Below, one piece after another: positions 1 to 6,352 of a stretch of 7,276 nt of DNA. The DNA comes from an uncultured Clostridia bacterium (GTDB taxonomy: Bacteria > Bacillota > Clostridia > Oscillospirales > Oscillospiraceae). Each line of letters starts with the position of its first letter. The stretch's first letter is position 1. The DNA lies in assembly GCA_947383645.1 (NCBI GenBank), contig CANDEH010000109.1, forward strand, positions 1 through 7,276, written 5' to 3'. The position numbers were made by a program, and so were the translations under genes. Below the pieces are notes generated by a model that made no database searches, was not told the DNA's origin, and saw only the letters and a list, made by a program, of their open reading frames with translations.

Positions 1-576
1 CAGAACCCGGACAACCAGATTGTCGCCAACGTGGTGGAGGAGGACGTGGCCTTCGGCCCGGAGAACATCGGCGTCCCCACGGAGGAGATACGAAAGCGGG
101 TGGACGAATCCCTGAAGGCAGTTGGCATGGAGGAGTTCCTCCTCCACGCCCCCCACATGCTCTCCGGCGGCCAGAAGCAGCGCATCGCCATCGCCGGGGT
201 CATCGCCATGGCCCCCCGGTGCATCGTCCTGGACGAGTCCACCGCCATGCTGGACCCCTCGGGCCGGCAGGAGGTGCTGGACACCATCACCTGGCTGAAC
301 CGGGAGCGGGGCATCACCATCGTGTTGATTACCCACCACATGAACGAGGCGGCCTACGCCCGGCGGGTGATTGTCATGGACCACGGCCAGATCGCCCTGG
401 ACGGCCCGCCGAGAGAGATTCTCACCCGCTCGGAGGACCTGCGCCGCCTGGGACTGACCCCGCCCCCCACGGTGGAGCTTCTGGCGTCCCTCCGGGAGGC
501 AGGCTGGGACGTGCCCCTGGACGCCATCGACCCCGCGGACTGCGCCCGGGCCATCAGCGAATACCTGGGCGCCTGA
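1..576 (+). CDS. ecfA1: EcfA1, ATPase subunit of ECF transporter (5' truncated by window edge)
   Basis: This is one of the two ATP-binding subunits that power energy-coupling factor (ECF) importers for vitamins and trace nutrients at the cytoplasmic face of the membrane. The window opens inside the gene, at the Q-loop (QNPDNQ), so the Walker A half is missing and 191 residues are visible. In visible numbering, the ABC signature LSGGQKQR is at 54-61, Walker B is CIVLDEST with catalytic Glu at about 79, followed by the D-loop (MLDP), and the switch His of ITHH is at about 112. The EDVAFGPENIG stretch after the Q-loop is typical of EcfA. Walker B reads DES rather than the DEP of most ABC ATPases, a variation also known in the EcfA1 branch. 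This and its position upstream of a second ATPase gene support A1 rather than A2. An internal GTG at 31 is not the real start. The gene ends 25 bases before ecfA2. Confidence 0.95.
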   Translation, partial: QNPDNQIVANVVEEDVAFGPENIGVPTEEIRKRVDESLKAVGMEEFLLHAPHMLSGGQKQRIAIAGVIAMAPRCIVLDESTAMLDPSGRQEVLDTITWLNRERGITIVLITHHMNEAAYARRVIVMDHGQIALDGPPREILTRSEDLRRLGLTPPPTVELLASLREAGWDVPLDAIDPADCARAISEYLGA

Positions 577-601
577 CTACAGGAAATTAGAGGATAAGCA
601 T

Positions 602-1468
602 TTGGAACCGATCATTCAAGTCGAAAACCTGACCCACACCTACGGCGCCGGCACGCCCTTTGAGCGCTCCGCTGTCCAGGGCGTCAGCTTGGAGCTGTAC
701 AAGGGGGAGTTCCTGGGCGTCATCGGCCACACCGGATCCGGGAAGTCCACCCTGATCCAGCACCTGAACGGCCTCTTAAAGCCCACGGCGGGCCGGATCC
801 TCTTCCACGGCCGGGACATCTGGGCCGACCCGAAGAAGATCCGGGAGGTCCGCTTCCGTGTGGGCCTGGTATTCCAGTACCCGGAGTACCAGCTCTTTGA
901 GGAGACCGCCGCCAGGGACATCGCCTTCGGCCCGAAAAACATGGGCCTCAGCGAGGCGGAGATCCAAGAGCGGGTGGAGGAGGCGGCGGCCTTCGCCGGC
1001 CTCTCCCCGGCCCTTCTGGACAAATCCCCCTTCGACCTCTCCGGCGGCCAGAAGCGCCGGGTGGCCATCGCCGGCGTCATCGCCATGCGCCCGGAGGTGC
1101 TGATTTTAGACGAGCCCTCCGCCGGCCTGGACCCGGCGGGCCGCAGCGAGCTCTTAAAGAACATCCGGGACTACCACGCCCGCACCGGCGGCACCGTGGT
1201 CCTGGTGAGCCACAGCATGGACGAGATTGCCGAGAACGTCCAGCGCATTCTGGTCCTCTCCCGCTCCGGCGTGGTGATGTCCGGCACCCCCCACCGGGTG
1301 TTCAGCCGGGCAGAGGAACTGGAGGCCGTGGGCCTCTCTGTCCCCCAGATCACCAAGGTGGCCATGGAGCTGCGAAGCCGGGGCGTTGCCATCGACGGCG
1401 CGGTGTACACCGTGGCGGACCTCCGCCGGGCCCTGCTTAAGTTGAAAGGGGGCGGCGCGGATGCTTAA
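602..1468 (+). CDS. ecfA2: EcfA2, second ATPase subunit of ECF transporter
   Basis: This is the partner ATPase of EcfA1; in the family the two form a heterodimer that binds EcfT and drives uptake by ATP hydrolysis. All ABC motifs are intact in 288 residues: Walker A GHTGSGKST (42-50), Q-loop FQYPEYQLFE (91-100), signature LSGGQKRR (146-153), Walker B LILDEPSAGLDP (about 167-178) and switch His204 in LVSHS. The length matches the usual 280-290 residues. The start is a TTG: AGAGGA at 589-594 lies 7 bases upstream, and the N-terminus PIIQVENLTHTY matches the family start. The 3' end overlaps ecfT by 8 bases, suggesting translational coupling. The C-terminal part after about residue 225 is the EcfA-specific extension thought to take part in dimerisation. 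Confidence 0.97.
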   Translation: MEPIIQVENLTHTYGAGTPFERSAVQGVSLELYKGEFLGVIGHTGSGKSTLIQHLNGLLKPTAGRILFHGRDIWADPKKIREVRFRVGLVFQYPEYQLFEETAARDIAFGPKNMGLSEAEIQERVEEAAAFAGLSPALLDKSPFDLSGGQKRRVAIAGVIAMRPEVLILDEPSAGLDPAGRSELLKNIRDYHARTGGTVVLVSHSMDEIAENVQRILVLSRSGVVMSGTPHRVFSRAEELEAVGLSVPQITKVAMELRSRGVAIDGAVYTVADLRRALLKLKGGGADA

Positions 1469-2264
1469 GGATATCACCCTGGGCCAGTACTTTCCCGGCA
1501 CCACCGCGGCCCACCGCCTGGACCCCCGAACCAAGCTCATATTGGTGGTCCTCTATATCATCGCCCTCTTCACAGCCAAGTCCTTCGCCTCCTACGGCCT
1601 GATGGTCCTGACCCTGATCGCCGCCGTGGCGGTGTCCAGGGTCCCCCCCAAGTCCCTGGTGAAGGGGTTGAAGCCGGTGCTGTTCATCCTGATCTTCACC
1701 GCCCTTCTCAACGTGTTCTACACCCCCGGCCGCATTCTCTGGCAGTGGTGGATTCTCAAGATTACCCTGGAGGGCATCTTCACTGCCTTCTTCATGGCCC
1801 TGCGGATCTCCCTGCTCATCATGGGCACCTTCCTGATGACCTACACCACCAGCCCCATCATGCTCACCGACGGCATGGAGAGCCTCCTGGGCCCGTTAAA
1901 AAAGCTCCATGTCCCGGTCCACGAGCTGGCCATGATGATGTCCATCGCCCTGCGCTTCATCCCCACATTGATCGAGGAGACGGACAAGATCATGTCCGCC
2001 CAGAAGGCCCGTGGCGCGGACTTCGAGACCGGCAGTCTCCTCCAGCGGGCGAAGGCCATGGTGCCGCTGCTGGTACCCCTGTTCATCTCCGCCTTCCGCC
2101 GGGCCGACGAGCTGGCGGTGGCCATGGAGTGCCGCTGCTACCACGGCGGCGAGGGGAGGACCAAGCTGAAGGTCCTGCGCTACCGGGGGATCGACTACGC
2201 GGCCTTCCTCCTGGGCGCGCTGATTCTTGCCGGCGTGATCGTTCTGGCGTGGTTCGGACTTTAG
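1461..2264 (+). CDS. ecfT: EcfT, transmembrane coupling subunit of ECF transporter
   Basis: This integral membrane protein links the EcfA1/A2 ATPase pair to exchangeable substrate-binding S components. Its 267 residues show several hydrophobic segments (about 25-40, 44-58, 71-88, 104-127 and 246-264). The N-terminal HRLDPRTKL motif is characteristic of EcfT. The cytoplasmic coupling region carries the two short Arg-centred motifs that dock into the ATPases: KARG (182-185) and a second one at ECRCY (223-227), where residues flanking Arg225 are Cys rather than the more common Ala and Gly. The ATG overlaps the end of ecfA2 (ATGCTTAA), and a GGGGG-rich Shine-Dalgarno-like run sits at about 1448-1452. 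No S component is encoded nearby, so this is probably a shared (group II) module, as expected in Firmicutes. Confidence 0.95.
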   Translation: MLKDITLGQYFPGTTAAHRLDPRTKLILVVLYIIALFTAKSFASYGLMVLTLIAAVAVSRVPPKSLVKGLKPVLFILIFTALLNVFYTPGRILWQWWILKITLEGIFTAFFMALRISLLIMGTFLMTYTTSPIMLTDGMESLLGPLKKLHVPVHELAMMMSIALRFIPTLIEETDKIMSAQKARGADFETGSLLQRAKAMVPLLVPLFISAFRRADELAVAMECRCYHGGEGRTKLKVLRYRGIDYAAFLLGALILAGVIVLAWFGL

Positions 2265-2267
2265 ACA

Positions 2268-2291
2268 ATTAGGAGTTAGGAATTAGGAATT
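2268..2291 (+). repeat. Short tandem 7-bp repeat (ATTAGGA type)
   Basis: Three consecutive heptamers, ATTAGGA, GTTAGGA and ATTAGGA, are followed by a partial fourth copy (ATT). The array begins 4 bases after the ecfT stop codon. It is strikingly AT-rich for its surroundings and contains AGGA cores resembling Shine-Dalgarno sequences. It marks the junction between the ecf genes and the metallophosphoesterase gene. No function can be assigned from sequence alone. Confidence 0.7.
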
Positions 2292-2299
2292 GCCGGTGC

Positions 2300-2304
2300 G
2301 GAGG
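2300..2304 (+). promoter_or_regulatory. Unusually close Shine-Dalgarno of the metallophosphoesterase gene
   Basis: GGAGG ends only 2 bases before the ATG at 2307, closer than the usual 5-9. No ATG, GTG or TTG start exists upstream in frame before a stop codon (TAG at 2277), and the next in-frame start (TTG 2325) has no better site. Translation may therefore use the AGGA cores of the 7-bp repeat further upstream, or be inefficient. Confidence 0.45.
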
Positions 2305-2306
2305 CT

Positions 2307-3119
2307 ATGCGGAAAAGACGAAGATTGGTATGGATTGTGACGGCCCTGGCCCTGGTCCTGCTGGCCGCGGCGGCGCTGGACAGCCGCCTGACGGTGCCCT
2401 TTTATATTGTGGAGACGGAGGAGCTCACCACCTGCGTGGAGCTGGCGGTGCTGTCGGACCTCCACAGCTGCGCCTACGGCGAGGACCAGCGCGACATCGT
2501 GGGCCGGGTGCGGCGGCTGTCGTCGGACGCGGTGCTGCTGGTGGGGGATATTGTGGACGACAGGCTGCCCGAGGAAAACGCCTGGACCACGGTGGGCGCC
2601 CTGGCGGCGGAGTTCCCCTGCTTCTATGTCACCGGCAACCACGAGTGGTGGTCCGGGGAGGCGGAGCGCATCTGTGCGCAGATGGCGCGGTGCGGCGTCA
2701 CCGTCCTCCGGGGCGGGACCGCCGAGCTGCCCCTGGACAGCGGGGAGACCTTCCGCCTCTATGGCATCGACGACCCGGACAGCGGCGGGAGCGAAGAGCA
2801 GCTGGCGGCGCTGGACGTGCCGGAGGAGGGGTTCAGCCTCCTGCTGGCCCACCGCCCCGAGCGAATCGAAGACTATCTGACCCACCCCTTTGATCTGGTT
2901 GTCTCCGGCCACACCCACGGTGGCCAGTGGCGGATTCCAGGGCTTTTAAACGGCCTCTGCGCCCCCCACCAGGGCTTTTTTCCCCGCTACGCCGGGGGCC
3001 AGTACGACGTGGACGGCGTCCCCCTCATCGTCAGCCGGGGGCTGGCCCGGGAGAGCAGCAGGATCCCCCGCCTCTTCAACCGCCCGGAGCTGGTGGTGAT
3101 CCAGATCACCCCCAAATGA
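2307..3119 (+). CDS. Membrane-anchored calcineurin-like metallophosphoesterase (YkuE/YaeI type)
   Basis: This is a predicted binuclear-metal phosphoesterase of the calcineurin-like superfamily, 270 residues long. A basic N-terminus (MRKRRR) followed by a hydrophobic helix (about 7-24) suggests a signal anchor with the catalytic domain outside the membrane. All metal-binding motifs are present in order: SDLH (Asp51, His53), GDIVDD (Asp81), GNHE (Asn111, His112), His182 in LLAHRPE, and GHTHGGQ (201-207). The overall pattern and GHTHGGQW ending match YkuE/YaeI-type enzymes, some of which act on lipid-linked substrates; the actual substrate here cannot be read from sequence. The gene sits between ecfT and truA, where it is not normally found in Firmicutes. 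Spacing to the next gene is 34 bases, so the two are probably co-transcribed. Confidence 0.9.
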   Translation: MRKRRRLVWIVTALALVLLAAAALDSRLTVPFYIVETEELTTCVELAVLSDLHSCAYGEDQRDIVGRVRRLSSDAVLLVGDIVDDRLPEENAWTTVGALAAEFPCFYVTGNHEWWSGEAERICAQMARCGVTVLRGGTAELPLDSGETFRLYGIDDPDSGGSEEQLAALDVPEEGFSLLLAHRPERIEDYLTHPFDLVVSGHTHGGQWRIPGLLNGLCAPHQGFFPRYAGGQYDVDGVPLIVSRGLARESSRIPRLFNRPELVVIQITPK

Positions 3120-3141
3120 CCCGATTCAGCCCAGACGAAGC

Positions 3142-3148
3142 GAGGTGA
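3142..3148 (+). promoter_or_regulatory. Shine-Dalgarno site fixing the start of the next gene
   Basis: GAGGTGA matches the anti-Shine-Dalgarno complement well and lies 5 bases before ATG 3154. It overlaps the alternative upstream GTG at 3145, which has no comparable site of its own. This favours ATG 3154 as the true start. Confidence 0.65.
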
Positions 3149-3153
3149 CCCCC

Positions 3154-3744
3154 ATGTGGCCCGCGTGGATTGAAGGCACAGCCTACCTCATCCTCCTGGC
3201 CTCCCCTCTGTTTATCTTCGCGGCGGTGCTGCTGGCCTGCCTTCTCAATGCGAAAGGCCGGAACCCCGCCGGCTGGGTCTGCCTCATTATGCTGCCCCTA
3301 GTGATCGCCGTGCTCGCCGTCGCCCACCTGCGCTCCCCCGAGTACTTCTGGGAAAAAGTCGCCCCACCCAAAATTGAGGAGGCCCAGACATTTTTCGACG
3401 AGTACCAGGAGGACCTGACAGAGCTCGTCAATCTCCTCACCAACCTGGAGGAGATCCCCTACCTCACCTGCGATGAGAACCAACTCTGTGACAACACCCG
3501 CGACGCTGCATCGAACATCCCCGACGGCCTGGAACACATCCTGACAGACATGGAGATACCGCAAAACTATAGCGTTACTATAAACGCAGACAACATCAGC
3601 ATAGCAGATGAGATCAGCGGCCCTGTCCGCCTCTACCTGACCTATCCATTTCACCGGGACAGCATTTCCGAAGTATCAAACGACCAGTATAAAGTCACCA
3701 AGCTGTCCGGCGGCTGGTACTTAGAGGTACTAAAATTTCCGTAA
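3154..3744 (+). CDS. Unrecognised two-helix membrane protein
   Basis: I do not recognise this 196-residue protein. Two hydrophobic segments (about 9-32 and 40-59) form an N-terminal hairpin, with a short loop NAKGRNPAG between them. A soluble region of about 135 residues follows. Its first part is acidic and probably helical (residues 73-100, EEAQTFFDEYQEDLTELVNLL). The second part looks beta-rich and ends in GGWYLEVLKFP. Two Cys residues, 106 and 112, are close together and could form a disulfide if the domain is outside the cell. The 3' half is less GC-rich than its neighbours: I count 90 G or C in 180 bases over 3541-3720, with ATA, CTA and TTA codons rare elsewhere in the window. This suggests a different origin or weak selection. 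The reading frame is intact, and the gene lies between the phosphoesterase and truA, 20 bases before the latter. Confidence 0.75.
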   Translation: MWPAWIEGTAYLILLASPLFIFAAVLLACLLNAKGRNPAGWVCLIMLPLVIAVLAVAHLRSPEYFWEKVAPPKIEEAQTFFDEYQEDLTELVNLLTNLEEIPYLTCDENQLCDNTRDAASNIPDGLEHILTDMEIPQNYSVTINADNISIADEISGPVRLYLTYPFHRDSISEVSNDQYKVTKLSGGWYLEVLKFP

Positions 3745-3764
3745 CCCCCCACAGGAGAGACGCC

Positions 3765-4520
3765 ATGCGCAACATCGCCCTGCAACTGACATACAACGGT
3801 ACCGCCTACCACGGCTGGCAGGTGCAGAAGACCCTGCCCACCGTGGCGGAGACCCTGGAGCGCTCCCTCTCCGCCATCTGCTGCGAGAGCATCAAAGTAG
3901 TGGGCTGCGGCCGCACCGACGCCGGGGTCCACGCCCGGCGGTACGTGGCGAACTTCCGCACCCGCTCCACCATCCCCTGCGACCGCCTCCCCCTGGCGGT
4001 GAACACCCGCCTCCCCGAGGACATCGTGGTCCGGGCCGCCTATGAGGTGCCGGAGGACTTCAACGCCATCGGATCCTGCCTGAAGAAGGAGTACACCTAC
4101 CACATCTACAACTCCCGCATCCGGGACCCCTTCTATGTGAACCGGGCCTATTTCTACCCCCGCCCCCTGGACGAGGGGGTGATGGACCGGGCGGCCCGGG
4201 CCTTCGAGGGGACGCACGACTTCCGGGCGGTGCGCTCGGTGGGGACGGAGACCAGGACCACCGTCCGGACCATCCACTACTGCCGGGTCAGGCGGGAGGG
4301 CCCCCTGATTGAATTGAAGGTCTGCGCCGACGGCTTTTTGTATAATATGGTACGGGCCATCACCGGCACCGTGCTCTACGCCGCCGAGGGGAAGCTCCGG
4401 CCGGAGGATATTCCGGATATCCTGGCCTCCGGGAACCGGACCCTGGCGGGCCCCACGGTGCCCCCCGGCGGACTGTACCTGACGAGACTTTGGTATGAGG
4501 ATGAGCGACTCAATGGCTGA
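3765..4520 (+). CDS. truA: TruA, tRNA pseudouridine(38-40) synthase
   Basis: This enzyme converts uridines at positions 38, 39 and 40 of the tRNA anticodon stem to pseudouridine. The 251-residue length is normal. Key features are the N-terminal YNGTAYHGWQ, the catalytic motif GRTDAGVHA with nucleophilic Asp52, the conserved Tyr110 in KKEYTYHIYN, FLYNMVR (191-197), and the C-terminal AGPTVPPGGLYL (228-239). The central segment after HDF (FRAVRSVGTETRTTVRTI) differs from the commonest S-F-x-x-x-G version, but the fold and catalytic site appear intact. The ATG follows AGGAGA (3753-3758) by 6 bases. In many Firmicutes truA directly follows ecfT; here two extra genes lie between them. Its last 8 bases overlap the next gene. 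Confidence 0.96.
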   Translation: MRNIALQLTYNGTAYHGWQVQKTLPTVAETLERSLSAICCESIKVVGCGRTDAGVHARRYVANFRTRSTIPCDRLPLAVNTRLPEDIVVRAAYEVPEDFNAIGSCLKKEYTYHIYNSRIRDPFYVNRAYFYPRPLDEGVMDRAARAFEGTHDFRAVRSVGTETRTTVRTIHYCRVRREGPLIELKVCADGFLYNMVRAITGTVLYAAEGKLRPEDIPDILASGNRTLAGPTVPPGGLYLTRLWYEDERLNG

Positions 4521-5661
4521 TGAGAAGAGACAGGAGAGCGGCGGGCGGAGCCTTCTGGCCCGCATCGCTGCGCTGATTCTGGCCCTCCTGGTGGTATTCG
4601 GCGCGGTGTCGGTGGCCCTTCTGGCGGACAACAAGTACTTGGACCGAGTCCGCCGCTGGCTGATCTACGGCGAGAGCACCCAGGAGAATCTCTACACCTT
4701 CGCCGCCGACAGCCGCAACCGCTACGGCCAGGTGGGGGAGTACCTGGTGGTGCTGAGCCAGAACACGGTGCAGTTCCTGGAGAACGACGGATCCGCCTAC
4801 TTCGCCCAGCAGGTCCAGCTGAGCCAGCCCGCCCTCAGTGTGGGCGGCGACCTGGCGGCGGCCTACGACGTGGGCGGACAGAACCTGTATGTGTTCTCCC
4901 GGGACGGGGAGCGGCTCCATCTGACGCTGGACGAGGGCCATGGCTTTATCTCCGCCCGGCTCAACGACAGCGGCTACCTGGCGGTGGTCTCCGAGGGCGG
5001 CGGCTACAAGGGGGTCGTGGATATCTACAACGCCCGGCAGGAGAAGGTGTTCACCTACAACTCCTCCTCCCGCTTTCTCATAGACGCGGCGGTATCCAGC
5101 ACATGCGCCGCCGCCGCGGTGGTGGCCCTGGGGGAGGAGAACGGCAGCTTTTGCAGCGAGGTGATCTTTTACAGTCTGGACCAGCAGGAGCCCTATGCCC
5201 GGACCCCCCTCACCGGCCATCTGACCATGGATCTGGGGGTCACCAGCGGGGTGCTGGCCTCGGTGTCAGAGGGGGACGTGTCCTTTGTCAGCAGCGAGGG
5301 CCGGACCACCGGCGTGTTCTCCTACAACAACCTGCACCTGCGGGACTACAGCTTCGGCGGGGACGGCTACCTCTTCCTGCTCCTCAACCGCTACCGATCC
5401 GGCAGCATCGGCGCGCTGATGACCGTGAACACCGACGGCACGGTGATCGCCGCCAAGGACATCACCGAGGAGGTGCTGGACATCTCCGCCTCCGGGGACT
5501 ACGTGGCCGTCCTCTACGGCGACGCCCTGGTGATCTACACGAAGGAGTTGGAGGAGTACGCCCGCCTGGGCGACACCGGCTATGCCAGCCATGTACTGAT
5601 GCAGAGCGACGGCTCGGCGCTGATTATCGGCGGCAACACCGCGTGGCGGTATTTGCCGTAG
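4513..5661 (+). CDS. Membrane-anchored propeller-like protein, DUF5711-type
   Basis: This is a predicted single-pass membrane protein of 382 residues. A charged N-terminus is followed by one hydrophobic helix (about 15-38) and a long extracytoplasmic domain. That domain consists of repeated short beta-type units with phrases such as EYLVVLSQNTVQFLEN, NLYVFSRDGERL and GDALVIYTKELEEY, as in beta-propellers. The pattern resembles the DUF5711 family of Clostridia, a family without a known function; this assignment is from memory of the family. ATG 4513 is preferred because GAGGATGAG lies just upstream and gives an ATGGCTGA overlap with the truA stop; ATG 4501 and ATG 4495 are in frame and would add 4 or 6 residues. 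The next gene encodes a CvpA-family membrane protein, so an envelope role is plausible but unproven. Confidence 0.8.
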   Translation: MADEKRQESGGRSLLARIAALILALLVVFGAVSVALLADNKYLDRVRRWLIYGESTQENLYTFAADSRNRYGQVGEYLVVLSQNTVQFLENDGSAYFAQQVQLSQPALSVGGDLAAAYDVGGQNLYVFSRDGERLHLTLDEGHGFISARLNDSGYLAVVSEGGGYKGVVDIYNARQEKVFTYNSSSRFLIDAAVSSTCAAAAVVALGEENGSFCSEVIFYSLDQQEPYARTPLTGHLTMDLGVTSGVLASVSEGDVSFVSSEGRTTGVFSYNNLHLRDYSFGGDGYLFLLLNRYRSGSIGALMTVNTDGTVIAAKDITEEVLDISASGDYVAVLYGDALVIYTKELEEYARLGDTGYASHVLMQSDGSALIIGGNTAWRYLP

Positions 5662-5700
5662 CTGGGAAAAAAGCAGCCAAAAGGCCGGGTTCCTCCCAGC
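5661..5700 (+). other. Inverted repeat after the DUF5711-type gene
   Basis: GCTGGGA (5661-5667) can pair with TCCCAGC (5694-5700), leaving a 26-base loop. It begins at the last base of the stop codon. There is no T-run after it, so it is not a convincing terminator; it might affect mRNA stability or mean nothing. Confidence 0.25.
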
Positions 5701-5734
5701 CCTTGACGACGGTTCCAGAGAAAGGCGGTAGTCG

Positions 5735-6313
5735 ATGTTGACATCATCTGTTATAGTAGATATAGTGATTTTGGGGATTGTGGCCCTCTCCCTCCTGATG
5801 GGGGCCAGGCGGGGCCTGTTCCGCACCCTGGCGGAGCTGGTCTCCACCATAGCGGCCTATGTGATCGCCTCCCTTCTCACCGGCGGCCTGGCCGCGGCGG
5901 CGGCGGAGTGGCTGCGCCCCATAGCGGAGGAGCGCCTCAGCGCTCTGGTAAGCGAGTACCTGTCCGGCGCTCTGGAGAAGGCCCCGGCCTTCCTCACCGC
6001 CGGCGTCCTGGAGAAGTTCCTGGAGCGGGCGGTGCCCGAGGCCATTGTGGAGCAGGGGCTCTACAACATCGCCTACGCCCTGGTCTTTGTGGCGGTGTTC
6101 CTTCTGGCGCTGATCGCCTTGCGCATCCTGATCCGGATGGTGGACACGGTGCTGAAGCTGCCCCTTCTCCACGAGGTCAACACCCTGGGCGGCGCCGCCG
6201 CAGGCGCGCTGAAGGGGGCGGTTCTCGTCGGCCTTTTGATCTGGCTGGCCCGGCGGACGGGTCTGCTGGTCAGCCCGGAGGCGCTGGCCGGGTCCCTGCT
6301 GGCCCCCCCCTAG
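5735..6313 (+). CDS. CvpA-family membrane protein
   Basis: This is a polytopic membrane protein of 192 residues resembling the CvpA family, named after an E. coli protein required for colicin V production and linked to envelope functions. The first helix and following basic loop (VIVDIVILGIVAL then MGARRGLFR, residues 6-30) match the family's conserved N-terminus. Further hydrophobic segments lie at about 32-55, 112-134 and 150-172, the last containing the Gly-rich GGAAAGALKGAV that aligns with the family's C-terminal helix. AAAGGCGG (5721-5728) stands 6 bases before the ATG. The C-terminus ends in an unusual LLAPP at a run of eight C residues directly before the stop codon, so a one-base length change there would extend the protein. 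The early codons also contain a promoter-like sequence. Confidence 0.85.
   Translation: MLTSSVIVDIVILGIVALSLLMGARRGLFRTLAELVSTIAAYVIASLLTGGLAAAAAEWLRPIAEERLSALVSEYLSGALEKAPAFLTAGVLEKFLERAVPEAIVEQGLYNIAYALVFVAVFLLALIALRILIRMVDTVLKLPLLHEVNTLGGAAAGALKGAVLVGLLIWLARRTGLLVSPEALAGSLLAPP
5738..5766 (+). promoter_or_regulatory. Candidate housekeeping promoter inside the CvpA gene start
   Basis: TTGACA (5738-5743) is a perfect -35 hexamer. After exactly 17 bases comes TATAGT (5761-5766), five of six matches to the -10 consensus. The predicted transcription start is near 5773. The segment is AT-rich within GC-rich coding DNA. It lies immediately after the ATG of the CvpA gene, so a transcript from it would not encode the full protein; it could serve the downstream part of the gene and the Clp gene. 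Confidence 0.5.
6303..6310 (+). repeat. C8 homopolymer at the end of the CvpA gene
   Basis: Eight C residues stand directly before the TAG stop. Gain of one C would read on for 20 more codons to a TGA at 6370-6372 of the present sequence; loss of one C would enter the third frame. Such tracts are prone to slippage and to sequencing error. Confidence 0.6.
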
Positions 6314-6352
6314 CTGCGCCTCCTGCCGGCGTAGCGCGCCGGCGTGTGCAGC
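6313..6352 (+). other. Two-tier stem-loop just after the CvpA gene
   Basis: The inner stem pairs GCCGGCG (6325-6331) with CGCCGGC (6337-6343) around the loop TAGCG. An outer stem pairs 6313-6319 with 6346-6352, including one G-T pair, across a small internal loop. It starts within the stop codon of the CvpA gene. It is followed by A-rich rather than T-rich sequence, so it is not a standard Rho-independent terminator on the plus strand; an mRNA 3'-end stabiliser or pause site is possible. Confidence 0.45.

Noticed and set aside
2283..2918. Minus-strand open frame of 211 codons opposite the phosphoesterase
   Set aside because: The plus strand carries a full set of catalytic motifs; the minus frame has none.
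4341..4346. Perfect TATAAT -10 hexamer inside truA
   Set aside because: It encodes part of the conserved FLYNMV motif, so the codons explain it; the nearest -35-like TTGAAG (4314-4319) is 21 bases away, too far.
3651..4634. Long open frame of 327 codons on the minus strand opposite truA
   Set aside because: It is the mirror of GC-biased third positions in truA, with low-complexity Gly, Val, His and Arg composition, no recognised motif, and truA certain on the other strand.
4510..5220. Minus-strand open frame of 236 codons opposite the DUF5711-type gene
   Set aside because: It shows the same GC-bias shadow composition and no domain; the plus-strand gene has a helix, repeats and a start site.
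5703..5731. TTGACG as a -35 for a promoter ahead of the CvpA gene
   Set aside because: The -10 position after 17 bases reads CGGTAG, with no resemblance to TATAAT.
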